Assembly: GCA_937919155.1 (NCBI GenBank)
Contig: CALFPM010000139.1
Span: forward strand, 1-14,560
DNA: 14,560 nucleotides
Direction: 5' to 3'
From: an uncultured Clostridia bacterium
Lineage (GTDB): Bacteria; Bacillota; Clostridia; Oscillospirales; Acutalibacteraceae
The first letter of the stretch is position 1. Each line of letters starts with the position of its first letter. The notes beneath the pieces are model-generated. The model saw only the letters and a program-made list of their open reading frames with translations, was not told where the DNA came from and ran no database searches. Positions 5,708 to 13,031 of the stretch are shown here, piece after piece. The translations under genes and the position numbers were made by a program.

Positions 5708-7330
5708 ATGGAATTTGTTCTTTTGAGCTCACTTGAAAAAGTTTTTTCTGATGAGAAACCTTCTGCCGAAGCATATGGCGGATTTTCCATGCTTAAAAAC
5801 GAAAGCTCATCTTTTCAGGCAGCGTTCTGCCCCGAAAAGGATTGTAAAATAACCGTCAGCTTAAACGGCGCTCTTGCAGAATATGCAAAGGCATATATTG
5901 TCAGGGATGTGTCCGTAGGCAGTGCCTGTTCTGACGATGCTGATGATTTCTATCTCCGCAAAACATCGGGTATGTATCCCGATTACCTTGTGCCCGTTGA
6001 GGGTGAAATAAGCGTTGAGGGCGGCAAATGGTACAGCATATGGGTTGAAATCAAGCCCTGCGGAAATTCAACGGGAAAAAGCACTCTTGCAGTGAGCCTT
6101 TCATCGGGCGGTAATGAGCTTGCTCAGGGCGCGGTTGAAATTGAGGTTATCGATGCTCAGCTTCCCCCTCAGGAGCTTATCTACACCAACTGGTATCACT
6201 CGGACTGCATCTGCAACTATTACGGCATTGAGCCTTTCAGCGAGGAATACTGGCGCATCAACCGCAATTTTATCAAAGTTGCGGCAGAACACGGAATGAA
6301 CTGCATTCTGACTCCTGTTTTCACTCCTCCTCTCGACACTAAGGTTGGCGGAGAAAGACGCACCGTTCAGCTTGTGAAAATCCGTCATCACGGCGGTAAA
6401 TACTACTTCGATTTCAAAAATCTCAAAAAGTGGATAGATTTGTGCCATGAATGCGGCATTCAGTATTTTGAAATCAGCCATTTCTATACACAGTGGGGTG
6501 CAAAGCACGCTCCGAAAATCGTTGCTCTTGACAGAAAGGGCAGAGAAAAGAAGATTTTCGGTTGGTTTACCCGCACTTCAAGCAAGGAATATGACGAATT
6601 CCTCCGCCAGTTTTCAAAGGCTTTCACAAGATTCGTTGAAAACGAGGGAATCAAAGATAAGTGCTTCCTCCATGTTTCCGATGAACCTAACGAAAAACAG
6701 CTCAAAGTGTATTCAAGGCGCGCAGCATTTATCAGAGAAATATTCCCTGATTTCAAGGTTATTGATGCTCTTTCTGACTATGAGTTTTATGAATACGGAG
6801 CAGTCAGAAATCCCATTCCCTGTGAGGATAAAATAAACGATTTTGCAGGCAAAGTTCCCGAACTCTGGACATACTACTGCTGCTGTCAGGGATTTTCCTA
6901 TGTGCCTAACCGCTTTATGTCAATGCCCTCGCTTCGCAACAGAGTGCTCGGCGTGCTTCTTTATAAATATGACATCAAAGGTTTCCTGCAGTGGGGTTAT
7001 AACTTCTATAACAGCCAGTATTCAATAAAACCCATCGACCCTTACAAGGTTACCGATGCAGGGGGCAGCTTCCCCTCGGGTGACTCATTTATTGTTTATC
7101 CTGCCGAAAAAGGCGAGGTTTATGAATCACTCCGCCTTAAGGTTTTCTATGACGGCTTTGAGGACCTCAATGCACTCAGGCTTATTGAAAGCAAAATCGG
7201 CAGAGAAAAAGTGCTTGAAATTATTGATAAGGATTTGTTCAAGCCTCTCACCTTTATGGAATATCCTCACGAAAACGAGTGGATTCTTGAATTCCGCGAA
7301 AAAATCAATCAGCTGATAAAGGAGAATTAA
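5708..7330 (+). CDS. DUF4091 / GH123-like glycoside hydrolase, cytosolic
   Basis: A 540-residue protein without a signal peptide. An N-terminal beta-sandwich-like part (about 1-150) is followed by a TIM-barrel-like catalytic part. The C-terminal stretch, with PSLRNRVLGVLLYKYDIKGF (407-426), LQWGYNFYNSQY (427-438) and DAGGSFPSGDSFIVYP (450-465), is the DUF4091 domain, which overlaps the catalytic domain of GH123 beta-N-acetylgalactosaminidases. GH123 enzymes use a neighbouring Asp-Glu pair for substrate-assisted catalysis; HVSDEPNE here offers Asp325-Glu326. The activity is therefore plausibly release of N-acetylgalactosamine or a related sugar, but the substrate is inference. It starts at an ATG 7 bases after GAGAGG, 13 bases after proC, and its last codons contain the ribosome site of the GH36 gene. 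Confidence 0.85.
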   Translation: MEFVLLSSLEKVFSDEKPSAEAYGGFSMLKNESSSFQAAFCPEKDCKITVSLNGALAEYAKAYIVRDVSVGSACSDDADDFYLRKTSGMYPDYLVPVEGEISVEGGKWYSIWVEIKPCGNSTGKSTLAVSLSSGGNELAQGAVEIEVIDAQLPPQELIYTNWYHSDCICNYYGIEPFSEEYWRINRNFIKVAAEHGMNCILTPVFTPPLDTKVGGERRTVQLVKIRHHGGKYYFDFKNLKKWIDLCHECGIQYFEISHFYTQWGAKHAPKIVALDRKGREKKIFGWFTRTSSKEYDEFLRQFSKAFTRFVENEGIKDKCFLHVSDEPNEKQLKVYSRRAAFIREIFPDFKVIDALSDYEFYEYGAVRNPIPCEDKINDFAGKVPELWTYYCCCQGFSYVPNRFMSMPSLRNRVLGVLLYKYDIKGFLQWGYNFYNSQYSIKPIDPYKVTDAGGSFPSGDSFIVYPAEKGEVYESLRLKVFYDGFEDLNALRLIESKIGREKVLEIIDKDLFKPLTFMEYPHENEWILEFREKINQLIKEN

Positions 7331-7331
7331 A

Positions 7332-9512
7332 ATGCCTATTATTTTTGACAGCGAAAAAAAGATTTTCAAGCTTGATACTGCAACTTCAAGCTATATTTTC
7401 GAAATATACGAGCAGAATTATCTTGTTCATCTCTATTACGGTGCGAAAATTCCCGACTATAACCTTTCCGAGTTCCGTTACACAGGTGGCTTTGCATCCT
7501 TCAGCCCCAATAATATCAAGGTTGAGGACTGGCGTTTTTCGCCCGATATCAACCCCTTTGAGTATTCGGGAAACGGTGCAGGCGATTTCAGAACATCTGC
7601 AATTTCAATAAAGAATGCAGACGGCAACAACGTGACCGATATGCGCTATGTTTCTCATAAGATATATTCGGGCAAGCCTGCAATTGAGGGACTTCCTGCT
7701 CTTTATGTCGAGGATGACAGCGAGGCGACAACTCTTGAACTCCTTACTGAGGATGCCGTAACGGGTGTTCAGACCGTGCTTTATTACACTGTGTTTGAAA
7801 ATCTCGGCGCAATGACAAGAAACGTCAAGGTTATCAATAATTCCGATAAAACCGTTGAAATCGAAAAGGTAATGAGTACTTGCGTTGATTTCCACACAAG
7901 CGATTTCGAACTTCTTTCTCTTTACGGAAGATGGGGCAAAGAAAGAGCCCTTGAAAGACGTCCTCTTGCTCACGGCAGACAGCTTGTTTCAAGCAAAAGA
8001 GGCTCATCAAGCCATCATCACAACCCCTTTGCAGCTATTGTTGACAAGGGCGCAAATGAAGATTACGGCAATGCTTACGGCTTCAATTTTGTTTACAGCG
8101 GCAACTTTGTGTTTGAAGCAGAGGTAAATCAGAATTCAGGTACAAGAGTTGTAATGGGCATTAATCCCGAGAATTTCGGCTGGCAGCTCAAGGCTGGAGA
8201 ATATTTCTGTTCACCCGAGGTTGTAATGGTTTATACTCCTGACGGCATCGGCGAAATGAGCCGCATTTTCCACAGACTTTACAGAAAACACCTCACAAGA
8301 GGTAAATGGAAGAATATCAAACGCCCCTTGCTTATCAATAATTGGGAAGCAACGGGAATGGAATTCACGGGAGACCAGCTTGTTACCTTTGCTGAGAGAG
8401 CAAAGGAACTCGGCATTGAAATGCTTGTTATGGATGACGGCTGGTTCGGCGACAGAAATTCAGACCGCAGCGGTCTGGGTGACTGGCAGGTAAATGAAGA
8501 AAAGCTCGGCGGCACACTTGCTGAGTTTGTTAATAAAATCAATGATCTCGGCATCAAATTCGGCATCTGGTATGAGCCTGAAATGATTTCACGCGACAGT
8601 AACCTTTACAGAGCGCATCCCGAGTGGTGTCTCCATGTTCCCAACCGTGAAAAGTCCATTGCGCGCTTTCAGTATGTTCTTGACTATTCAAGACAGGATG
8701 TCCGTGACTACATCTTCGGCGAAATGAAGAAGGTGCTTTCAACCTGCAAAATTGATTATCTCAAGTGGGACTTCAACCGCAACCTTTCCGAGGTAGGCTC
8801 GGCAATTCTTCCTCCCGAGCAGCAGAAAGAGGTTTTCCACCGCTTTGTTCTCGGTACATATGATGTGATGGACAGACTCACCAAGGAATTCCCCGATATG
8901 CTTATCGAAAACTGTTCGGGCGGCGGCGGACGCTTTGATCCCGGCACACTCTATTTCTCACCCCAGATCTGGACAAGTGACAACACCGACCCCATTGAAC
9001 GCCTCACAATTCAGTTCGGCACTTCAATGTGCTACCCTGCATCAACAATGGGTGCTCATGTTTCCGCTTCAAGACGCACGGGTTATGACACAAAGGGCAA
9101 TGTTGCTCTCTGGGGTTCATTCGGTTATGAGCTTGACCCCAACAAGTTTACCGATGAGGAAAAGAGAATTGTCAAGCGTCAGGTCAAGGAATATCATAAA
9201 TATTATGATGTTATCCATTTCGGCGACCTTTACAGACTTGTCACTCCTTTTGAGAATCCTTACAGAGTTGCATGGCAGTTTGTTTCAGAGGATAAAAAAG
9301 AAGCTCTCCTCACAAGCGTTATTATGAGAGAGCCTGCAGACAGAGCTTTCTACATCAAGCTCAAGGGCCTTGACCCTGAAAAGTTCTATGTTGATGAAGA
9401 CACCGATGAGGTTTATTCAGGTGCATTGCTTATGAACGCAGGTCTTGCGTTCACAACTCTCAGGAACGATGACGGCGACAGCTTTGTAAAATATTTTAAG
9501 GCAGTTGAATAA
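7332..9512 (+). CDS. Alpha-galactosidase, GH36 (long, group I type)
   Basis: A 726-residue protein, the usual size of the tetrameric bacterial GH36 alpha-galactosidases, which release terminal alpha-galactose from melibiose, raffinose-type sugars or glycans. An N-terminal beta-supersandwich (about 1-330) precedes the barrel, which holds MDDGWFG (367-373), the nucleophile Asp480 in LKWDFNR, NCSGGGGRFD (527-536) and the acid/base Asp550 in WTSDNTDP. The C-terminal beta domain ends at 726. The cysteine-containing CSGGGG motif favours alpha-galactosidase over alpha-N-acetylgalactosaminidase, though this is inference. There is no signal peptide, so substrates must be imported; no sugar transporter is in the window. 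The ribosome site GGAGAA (7321-7326) lies inside the end of the preceding gene and the gap is one base, so translation is probably coupled. Confidence 0.95.
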   Translation: MPIIFDSEKKIFKLDTATSSYIFEIYEQNYLVHLYYGAKIPDYNLSEFRYTGGFASFSPNNIKVEDWRFSPDINPFEYSGNGAGDFRTSAISIKNADGNNVTDMRYVSHKIYSGKPAIEGLPALYVEDDSEATTLELLTEDAVTGVQTVLYYTVFENLGAMTRNVKVINNSDKTVEIEKVMSTCVDFHTSDFELLSLYGRWGKERALERRPLAHGRQLVSSKRGSSSHHHNPFAAIVDKGANEDYGNAYGFNFVYSGNFVFEAEVNQNSGTRVVMGINPENFGWQLKAGEYFCSPEVVMVYTPDGIGEMSRIFHRLYRKHLTRGKWKNIKRPLLINNWEATGMEFTGDQLVTFAERAKELGIEMLVMDDGWFGDRNSDRSGLGDWQVNEEKLGGTLAEFVNKINDLGIKFGIWYEPEMISRDSNLYRAHPEWCLHVPNREKSIARFQYVLDYSRQDVRDYIFGEMKKVLSTCKIDYLKWDFNRNLSEVGSAILPPEQQKEVFHRFVLGTYDVMDRLTKEFPDMLIENCSGGGGRFDPGTLYFSPQIWTSDNTDPIERLTIQFGTSMCYPASTMGAHVSASRRTGYDTKGNVALWGSFGYELDPNKFTDEEKRIVKRQVKEYHKYYDVIHFGDLYRLVTPFENPYRVAWQFVSEDKKEALLTSVIMREPADRAFYIKLKGLDPEKFYVDEDTDEVYSGALLMNAGLAFTTLRNDDGDSFVKYFKAVE

Positions 9513-9517
9513 TAAAA

Positions 9518-9547
9518 AGGAACTCCCTCGCTTGCGGGGGAGTTCCT
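9518..9547. terminator. Bidirectional intrinsic terminator between GH36 gene and DUF3021 gene
   Basis: A 10-bp perfect stem, AGGAACTCCC (9518-9527) with GGGAGTTCCT (9538-9547). On the minus strand it runs into TTTTTATTATT, an excellent T-tract; on the plus strand the tail is only GGCTTTATTT. It therefore serves the LytTR-DUF3021 operon best and the glycosidase operon as well. Confidence 0.85.
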
Positions 9548-9551
9548 GGCT

Positions 9552-9968
9552 TTATTTAAGCATTTTATTGAATTTTTTGCTTGCGGTTTTGATGGAAATA
9601 AAAACAATTGTCCACACGGCAAAATATATCAGAAGGAATATTGCGGTGAAAATCAGAATGCCTCTGAAATCAAAAGGAATCCACGAGTTGACTATATAAC
9701 AGGCAGTGTAAACAACATATAATGAACCCAGATGGCAGAACAGTGATTTTGCAATCGGCCATTCTTCAATCTGATTGAAAATGCTGGCACCTGCATGAAC
9801 AAAAGCCAGAATATATGTTGACACAATTGCAAGCAGAATCTGCTTTCCGTCAAGAGAAAAATTGCTGTCGTTAAGTGAAATGATGAAGAAGATTATGCCG
9901 CACACAATCGGACCGAAGCCGCCGAACACAAGACCCCTCTGAATAAAGCTTTTGATGTATTTATTCAT
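9552..9968 (-). CDS. DUF3021 family four-helix membrane protein, partner of LytTR regulator
   Basis: A 138-residue protein starting at the ATG at 9968. Four membrane helices lie at about 11-31, 43-63, 78-96 and 103-127, with a basic C-terminal tail (KTASKKFNK). The pattern HAGASIFNQIEEWPIAKS at 58-75 followed by H79 is typical of DUF3021. These proteins are commonly encoded right after a LytTR-domain regulator, as here, where the start overlaps the regulator's stop as ATGA. By analogy with the LytTR regulatory systems of streptococci, where a membrane protein restrains the LytTR activator, it may sense a membrane-related signal and control the regulator; that is inference. The frame is open upstream for 47 more codons, but these lie over the LytTR gene and are basic, non-family sequence, so they are not part of it. 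Confidence 0.87.
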   Translation of the reverse strand: MNKYIKSFIQRGLVFGGFGPIVCGIIFFIISLNDSNFSLDGKQILLAIVSTYILAFVHAGASIFNQIEEWPIAKSLFCHLGSLYVVYTACYIVNSWIPFDFRGILIFTAIFLLIYFAVWTIVFISIKTASKKFNKMLK

Positions 9969-10399
9969 AATCTGATACCTAACCTTTCTTTGATTGATTT
10001 TACATTGCGTCTGGATACATAGTCGGTATATCCGTTTTTGAATACAACCGACAGAGAACCTGAAAATGACGCCTTGAATTTTTTGATTTTGGTAATATTT
10101 GCGATGCATGACTGATTGATTTTTATGAAGTTACCGTCAATCTTTTCCTCCAGCTGATAAAGGCGCTGTTTAACCAGATATTTTTCTGATTCGGTTAATG
10201 CATAAATACGGTTGTTTTCCGATATGAAACAAAAGACTTCGGAAATATCAAGCTTCACCGCTTCTCTGTCCTTGTATCCGATAAGTTCGGAACGGCTGTT
10301 CTGAATCAGCTTTTCGATTTCTTCAATAATCGGAGTCTTACAGGGTGCGCGGACGATAACCTCATTTCTTTGACTGTCCTCTTCGAAAATGAATTTCAT
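9965..10399 (-). CDS. LytTR-domain transcriptional regulator without receiver domain
   Basis: A 144-residue protein. The C-terminal LytTR DNA-binding domain covers about 45-144, with the hallmark FIKINQSCIANITKI (91-105), FKNGYTDYVSRRNV (120-133) and a final KERLG. The first 40 or so residues form a short lead, with no CheY-like receiver, so it is not a normal two-component response regulator. LytTR domains bind paired short direct repeats and usually activate transcription, often of their own operon. The start is well set by AAGGAGGA at 10404-10412. A promoter lies at 10420-10447, and T-rich repeats at about 9-bp spacing overlap and extend upstream of its -35 region. The stop overlaps the DUF3021 start by four bases, so the two are translationally coupled. 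Targets outside the operon are unknown. Confidence 0.92.
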   Translation of the reverse strand: MKFIFEEDSQRNEVIVRAPCKTPIIEEIEKLIQNSRSELIGYKDREAVKLDISEVFCFISENNRIYALTESEKYLVKQRLYQLEEKIDGNFIKINQSCIANITKIKKFKASFSGSLSVVFKNGYTDYVSRRNVKSIKERLGIRL

Positions 10400-10419
10400 A
10401 ATATCCTCCTTTCGCTTTC

Positions 10420-10447
10420 ATTATATATTTTCCGAAAAATCTATCAA
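10420..10447 (-). promoter_or_regulatory. Promoter of the LytTR-DUF3021 operon
   Basis: On the minus strand TTGATA (plus 10442-10447) and a perfect TATAAT (plus 10420-10425) are 16 bases apart. Transcription would begin around 10413, inside or next to the ribosome site, giving an almost leaderless message unless a different promoter is used. Confidence 0.6.
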
Positions 10448-10450
10448 TAT

Positions 10451-10478
10451 ATTTTGTGCCTTTGGCTGTTTTGGCGAA
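10451..10478 (-). repeat. Three imperfect 9-bp direct repeats next to the LytTR promoter
   Basis: On the plus strand TTTTGTGCC (10452), TTTGGCTGT (10461) and TTTGGCGAA (10470) follow one another at 9-base steps, just upstream of the -35 of the LytTR promoter on the minus strand. They are short and imperfect, and could be an operator for the regulator itself. Confidence 0.35.
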
Positions 10479-10487
10479 GTAATCGGC

Positions 10488-10532
10488 AGAAAAAAGAAAA
10501 ATGCCTGCGTCAGGTAACCAATCGCAGGCATT
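10488..10532 (-). terminator. Intrinsic terminator of the metallophosphoesterase gene
   Basis: A 10-bp perfect stem, AATGCCTGCG (10500-10509) with CGCAGGCATT (10523-10532), is followed on the minus strand by TTTCTTTTTTC. It starts 7 bases after the gene's stop codon. Confidence 0.88.
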
Positions 10533-10538
10533 CGAACT

Positions 10539-11639
10539 CTATTTTGTTTTCTTTTTTGCAAATTTGATTAATTTAACTGTTCCTGCAACCGCTGCGGCAA
10601 CGATTGCGACCTCTTTAACCGCTGTCACAACCTGCGAAACACTTGTGGGAACATAGGAGTAAATTGCAAATTTGGGTTTGTTTTTAACTTCTTTTCCGCA
10701 AAGTTCACCGAATGTGACGGTTTTTGTTTCGTATTTTCCGTTTTCTTCAATGTCAAAAATTCTTACGCCTCTGTTAAGACCCGGGCCATATACATTGAAG
10801 CCTGCTCCCTGAGCGTATCCGAGATCAATTCCCTTGCAGTTTGCCACAAAGCTGTTGTTGTGGTCGTGTCCCACAAAAAGACCCAGCATTTCACCTTTTT
10901 CGAGGAAAGCGTCAATCTGACCGCTGTTTGTAAAAGGGGTGGCAGGGGATTCACCCATAAAATCGCGCAGTCCGCTGTTGTGTGGGTCAAGGGTATAGAA
11001 TTCATTTTTATGATTGCCGTATGCTCTTACGGCACCTTTTGTGAAACGCTTTACATGCTTGATTACATCAAAGAATTCGGGAGTGGGGATATGCTGAAAA
11101 GCCAGTGAGGGCAGGGGTGATTCGTATGAATCTCTTACCCTTCTGTACCATTCAATCTGACCCTGATTGAGTCCGCTGTAGCCGCCGTCTTCTGCCTTTG
11201 AATGGGTGTCAAAAAGATAAACAAGGAATTTATCCCCTATGCTCAGGCAGAATGTTCCTTCGTCACCCTCGCTTGCCGCGTCTGCGTAAACAAATTCGGG
11301 AGACTGTTTATATATTTCAAACTGTTCGCCGTTTTTAAGTGCGGCTTCGCCGTCATGGTTGCCGAAAGTCATTGTGAAGGGGATTTTTCTGTCCTCAAGA
11401 GGTTTCATAAGAGCTTTGAGTGTTGACTCAACATTTGCCTTGCCCTTTTCACCCATAAAAAATGATGAATAACCCTTTATCTGGTCACCCGTGAAAACAA
11501 CAAGGTCGGGTTTCTCAGCATCAAGAGCGGCGGAAATAAGCTTGATTGTGTCGGGAGATACGGCAGGGATTTCCTGAGTGTCCGCAATCTGCATGATTCT
11601 GAATTTTCCGCTTCTGAAGTCAAGCTGCCTGTTTTGCAT
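10539..11639 (-). CDS. Metallophosphoesterase (calcineurin-like, Dcr2/purple-acid-phosphatase-like)
   Basis: A 366-residue protein with the two-metal phosphoesterase motifs in order: Asp20 in IADTQ, GDQ with Asp52, GNHDG (93-97), His183 in FQHIP, and GHDH (257-260). The first motif is D-x-Q rather than the common D-x-H, as in several Dcr2-like members. It should hydrolyse a phosphomonoester or phosphodiester, but the substrate cannot be told. There is no signal peptide. The C-terminus is odd: after the catalytic domain a hydrophobic stretch at about 336-358, VVTAVKEVAIVAAAVAG then VKLI, ends in a basic KFAKKKTK tail, which could lie in or on the membrane. The start has CAGGTGAT at 11643-11650. 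It follows prs with a hairpin between them and ends at a strong terminator. Confidence 0.9.
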   Translation of the reverse strand: MQNRQLDFRSGKFRIMQIADTQEIPAVSPDTIKLISAALDAEKPDLVVFTGDQIKGYSSFFMGEKGKANVESTLKALMKPLEDRKIPFTMTFGNHDGEAALKNGEQFEIYKQSPEFVYADAASEGDEGTFCLSIGDKFLVYLFDTHSKAEDGGYSGLNQGQIEWYRRVRDSYESPLPSLAFQHIPTPEFFDVIKHVKRFTKGAVRAYGNHKNEFYTLDPHNSGLRDFMGESPATPFTNSGQIDAFLEKGEMLGLFVGHDHNNSFVANCKGIDLGYAQGAGFNVYGPGLNRGVRIFDIEENGKYETKTVTFGELCGKEVKNKPKFAIYSYVPTSVSQVVTAVKEVAIVAAAVAGTVKLIKFAKKKTK

Positions 11640-11654
11640 AATATCACCTGCTGA

Positions 11655-11688
11655 AAAGCCGCCGAAGTCTTGAGGTTTCGGCGGCTTT
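11655..11688 (-). terminator. Hairpin between prs and the metallophosphoesterase gene
   Basis: A 12-bp perfect stem, AAAGCCGCCGAA (11655-11666) with TTCGGCGGCTTT (11677-11688), and a 10-base loop. On the minus strand it runs into TTTTC, a short T-tract, so it is probably a partial terminator of prs or an RNA-stabilising hairpin. The next ribosome site begins 4 bases further on. Confidence 0.65.
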
Positions 11689-11691
11689 GAA

Positions 11692-12882
11692 TTATTTGTT
11701 TTCTATGTGGCTCTCAAAGCCGTATTTTGTGAGAAGATTGTGAATCTTTTCCTTGGGGTCAAGCAGACCGCTGATTGATTCATCGTGGTTAAGAGTGTCG
11801 ATAATGTATGAGCAATACTTTGACACGTCAACGCTTACATACCAATCTCTTGAAAGAAGTTCAGGTGTTGAGTAGATAAGGTTGGTTGTGAAAACCTTGC
11901 TGATGAGTCCGTCTGCATATGCCTTGTCAAAGGTGTCAAGTCCGTTGCAGAAAAGACCGAAAGATGTGCAGATGAAGATTCTGTTTGCCTTGAGTTCCTT
12001 AAGCTTTGTGGCAACTTCAATCATTGAATCGCCTGATGAAATCATGTCGTCAATGATGATAACATCCTTGCCCTCAATGTTTGTGCCGAGGAATTCGTGA
12101 GCCACAATGGGGTTTCTACCGTCAACGATCACGGAGTAATCGCGGCGCTTGTAGAACATACCGAGGTCAAGACCGAGAACGTTTGCAAAATAGATGCATC
12201 TGCCCATACCGCCTTCATCGGGAGAAATAACCATCATGTGGTTCTTGTCGATGTTAAGGTCGGGAACATTCTTGCACATTGCCTTGATCATCTGGTAAAC
12301 GGGCTGAACGTTTTCGAATCCGTTGTGGGGAATAGCGTTGTGAACTCTGGGGTCGTGAGCATCGAAAGTGATGATGTTCTCAACGCCGTATTCAAGGCAA
12401 AGCTCTCTCAGCATATCTGCGCAGTCAAGTGACTCTCTGCTGGAGCGTCTGTGCTGTCTGCCTTCATAAAGCATAGGCATGATAACATTGATTCTTCTTG
12501 CCTTGCCTGCGATTGCGCTGATAGCTCTCTTGAGGTTTGCGTAATGGTCATCGGGACTCATGGGAACATATCTGCCGTACATTTTATATTCAATGCTGTA
12601 GTTGAAGGGGTCGCAAAGGATAAAGATATCAAAGCCTCTGACGGTTTCGTTGATAACGCACTTGCCTTCGCCTGTGCCGAATCTGGGGAAAGCTGCCTTG
12701 ATGAGATAGCTTTCTCTCTCGTATCCTACGAAAGGAAGAGTGAATTTGTGCTCGCTTTCTCTTTCTTTACGCCAATTTACAAGGTAGTTGTCGATTTTTT
12801 TTGCAATTTCTTCGCAGCCGGGGAGAGCGATAATTCCCAGCTGACCCACGGGTATTGTTTTGAAATCTTCGTAATCAGGCAT
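11692..12882 (-). CDS. prs: Ribose-phosphate pyrophosphokinase (PRPP synthetase), long variant
   Basis: A 396-residue protein that makes PRPP from ribose-5-phosphate and ATP for nucleotide, histidine and tryptophan synthesis, in the cytosol. Classical bacterial Prs has about 310-320 residues; this one has extra N-terminal and C-terminal sequence. Motifs are recognisable but divergent: MLYEGRQHRR (137-146) at the usual YARQDRK flexible loop, FDAHDPR (173-179) at the VDLH site, SPDEGG (220-225), and the PRPP-binding loop IIDDMISSGDS (276-286), where the usual DDMIDTAGT reads DDMISSGDS. I recall similar long forms in clostridia. The start has GGAGGATT, six bases from the ATG. The 190-base upstream region has repeated T-rich elements, but I could not settle on a promoter. 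Confidence 0.9.
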   Translation of the reverse strand: MPDYEDFKTIPVGQLGIIALPGCEEIAKKIDNYLVNWRKERESEHKFTLPFVGYERESYLIKAAFPRFGTGEGKCVINETVRGFDIFILCDPFNYSIEYKMYGRYVPMSPDDHYANLKRAISAIAGKARRINVIMPMLYEGRQHRRSSRESLDCADMLRELCLEYGVENIITFDAHDPRVHNAIPHNGFENVQPVYQMIKAMCKNVPDLNIDKNHMMVISPDEGGMGRCIYFANVLGLDLGMFYKRRDYSVIVDGRNPIVAHEFLGTNIEGKDVIIIDDMISSGDSMIEVATKLKELKANRIFICTSFGLFCNGLDTFDKAYADGLISKVFTTNLIYSTPELLSRDWYVSVDVSKYCSYIIDTLNHDESISGLLDPKEKIHNLLTKYGFESHIENK

Positions 12883-12977
12883 AGCTTAATCCTCCGAAAT
12901 TATTGATATGTGTATATTCTACTATATTTCGTCAAAATATAAAAGACCATATTGAAAATTTAACGAGAAAAAAATAT

Positions 12978-13030
12978 ACAATATTTTGTGCCTATTTTGT
13001 TCATTTTGCCAAATGGCACAATATTTTGTT
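12978..13030 (-). repeat. Phased ATTTTG repeats and a 12-bp direct repeat upstream of prs
   Basis: The 12-mer ACAATATTTTGT occurs twice, at 12978-12989 and 13018-13029, 40 bases apart. Within the span ATTTTG occurs at 12983, 12994, 13003 and 13023, so at steps of 11, 9 and 20 bases, about one or two helical turns. The flanks GTGCC (12988-12992) and GGCAC (13015-13019) are inverted. The rest of the 12883-13072 gap holds the CDF terminator (13032-13067) and AT-rich sequence. Confidence 0.55.
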
Positions 13031-13031
13031 G

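Noticed and set aside
5265..5790. Minus-strand frames of 130-150 codons opposite proC and the GH123-like gene
   Set aside because: Antisense to conserved coding sequence, with compositions typical of shadow frames and no family pattern.
9969..10109. A 47-codon N-terminal extension of the DUF3021 frame
   Set aside because: It lies wholly inside the LytTR gene in another frame, has no membrane or family pattern, and the ATG at 9968 fits the family start and the ATGA overlap.
12097..12906. Long plus-strand frames opposite prs (12097-12432, 12451-12906)
   Set aside because: They are antisense shadows of a clearly conserved gene; the translations show no domain and no convincing ribosome sites.
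12883..12977. Promoter of prs from TTGACG or TAGAAT elements
   Set aside because: No pair of these elements has acceptable spacing (spacers of 8 or over 20 bases), so no promoter is called.
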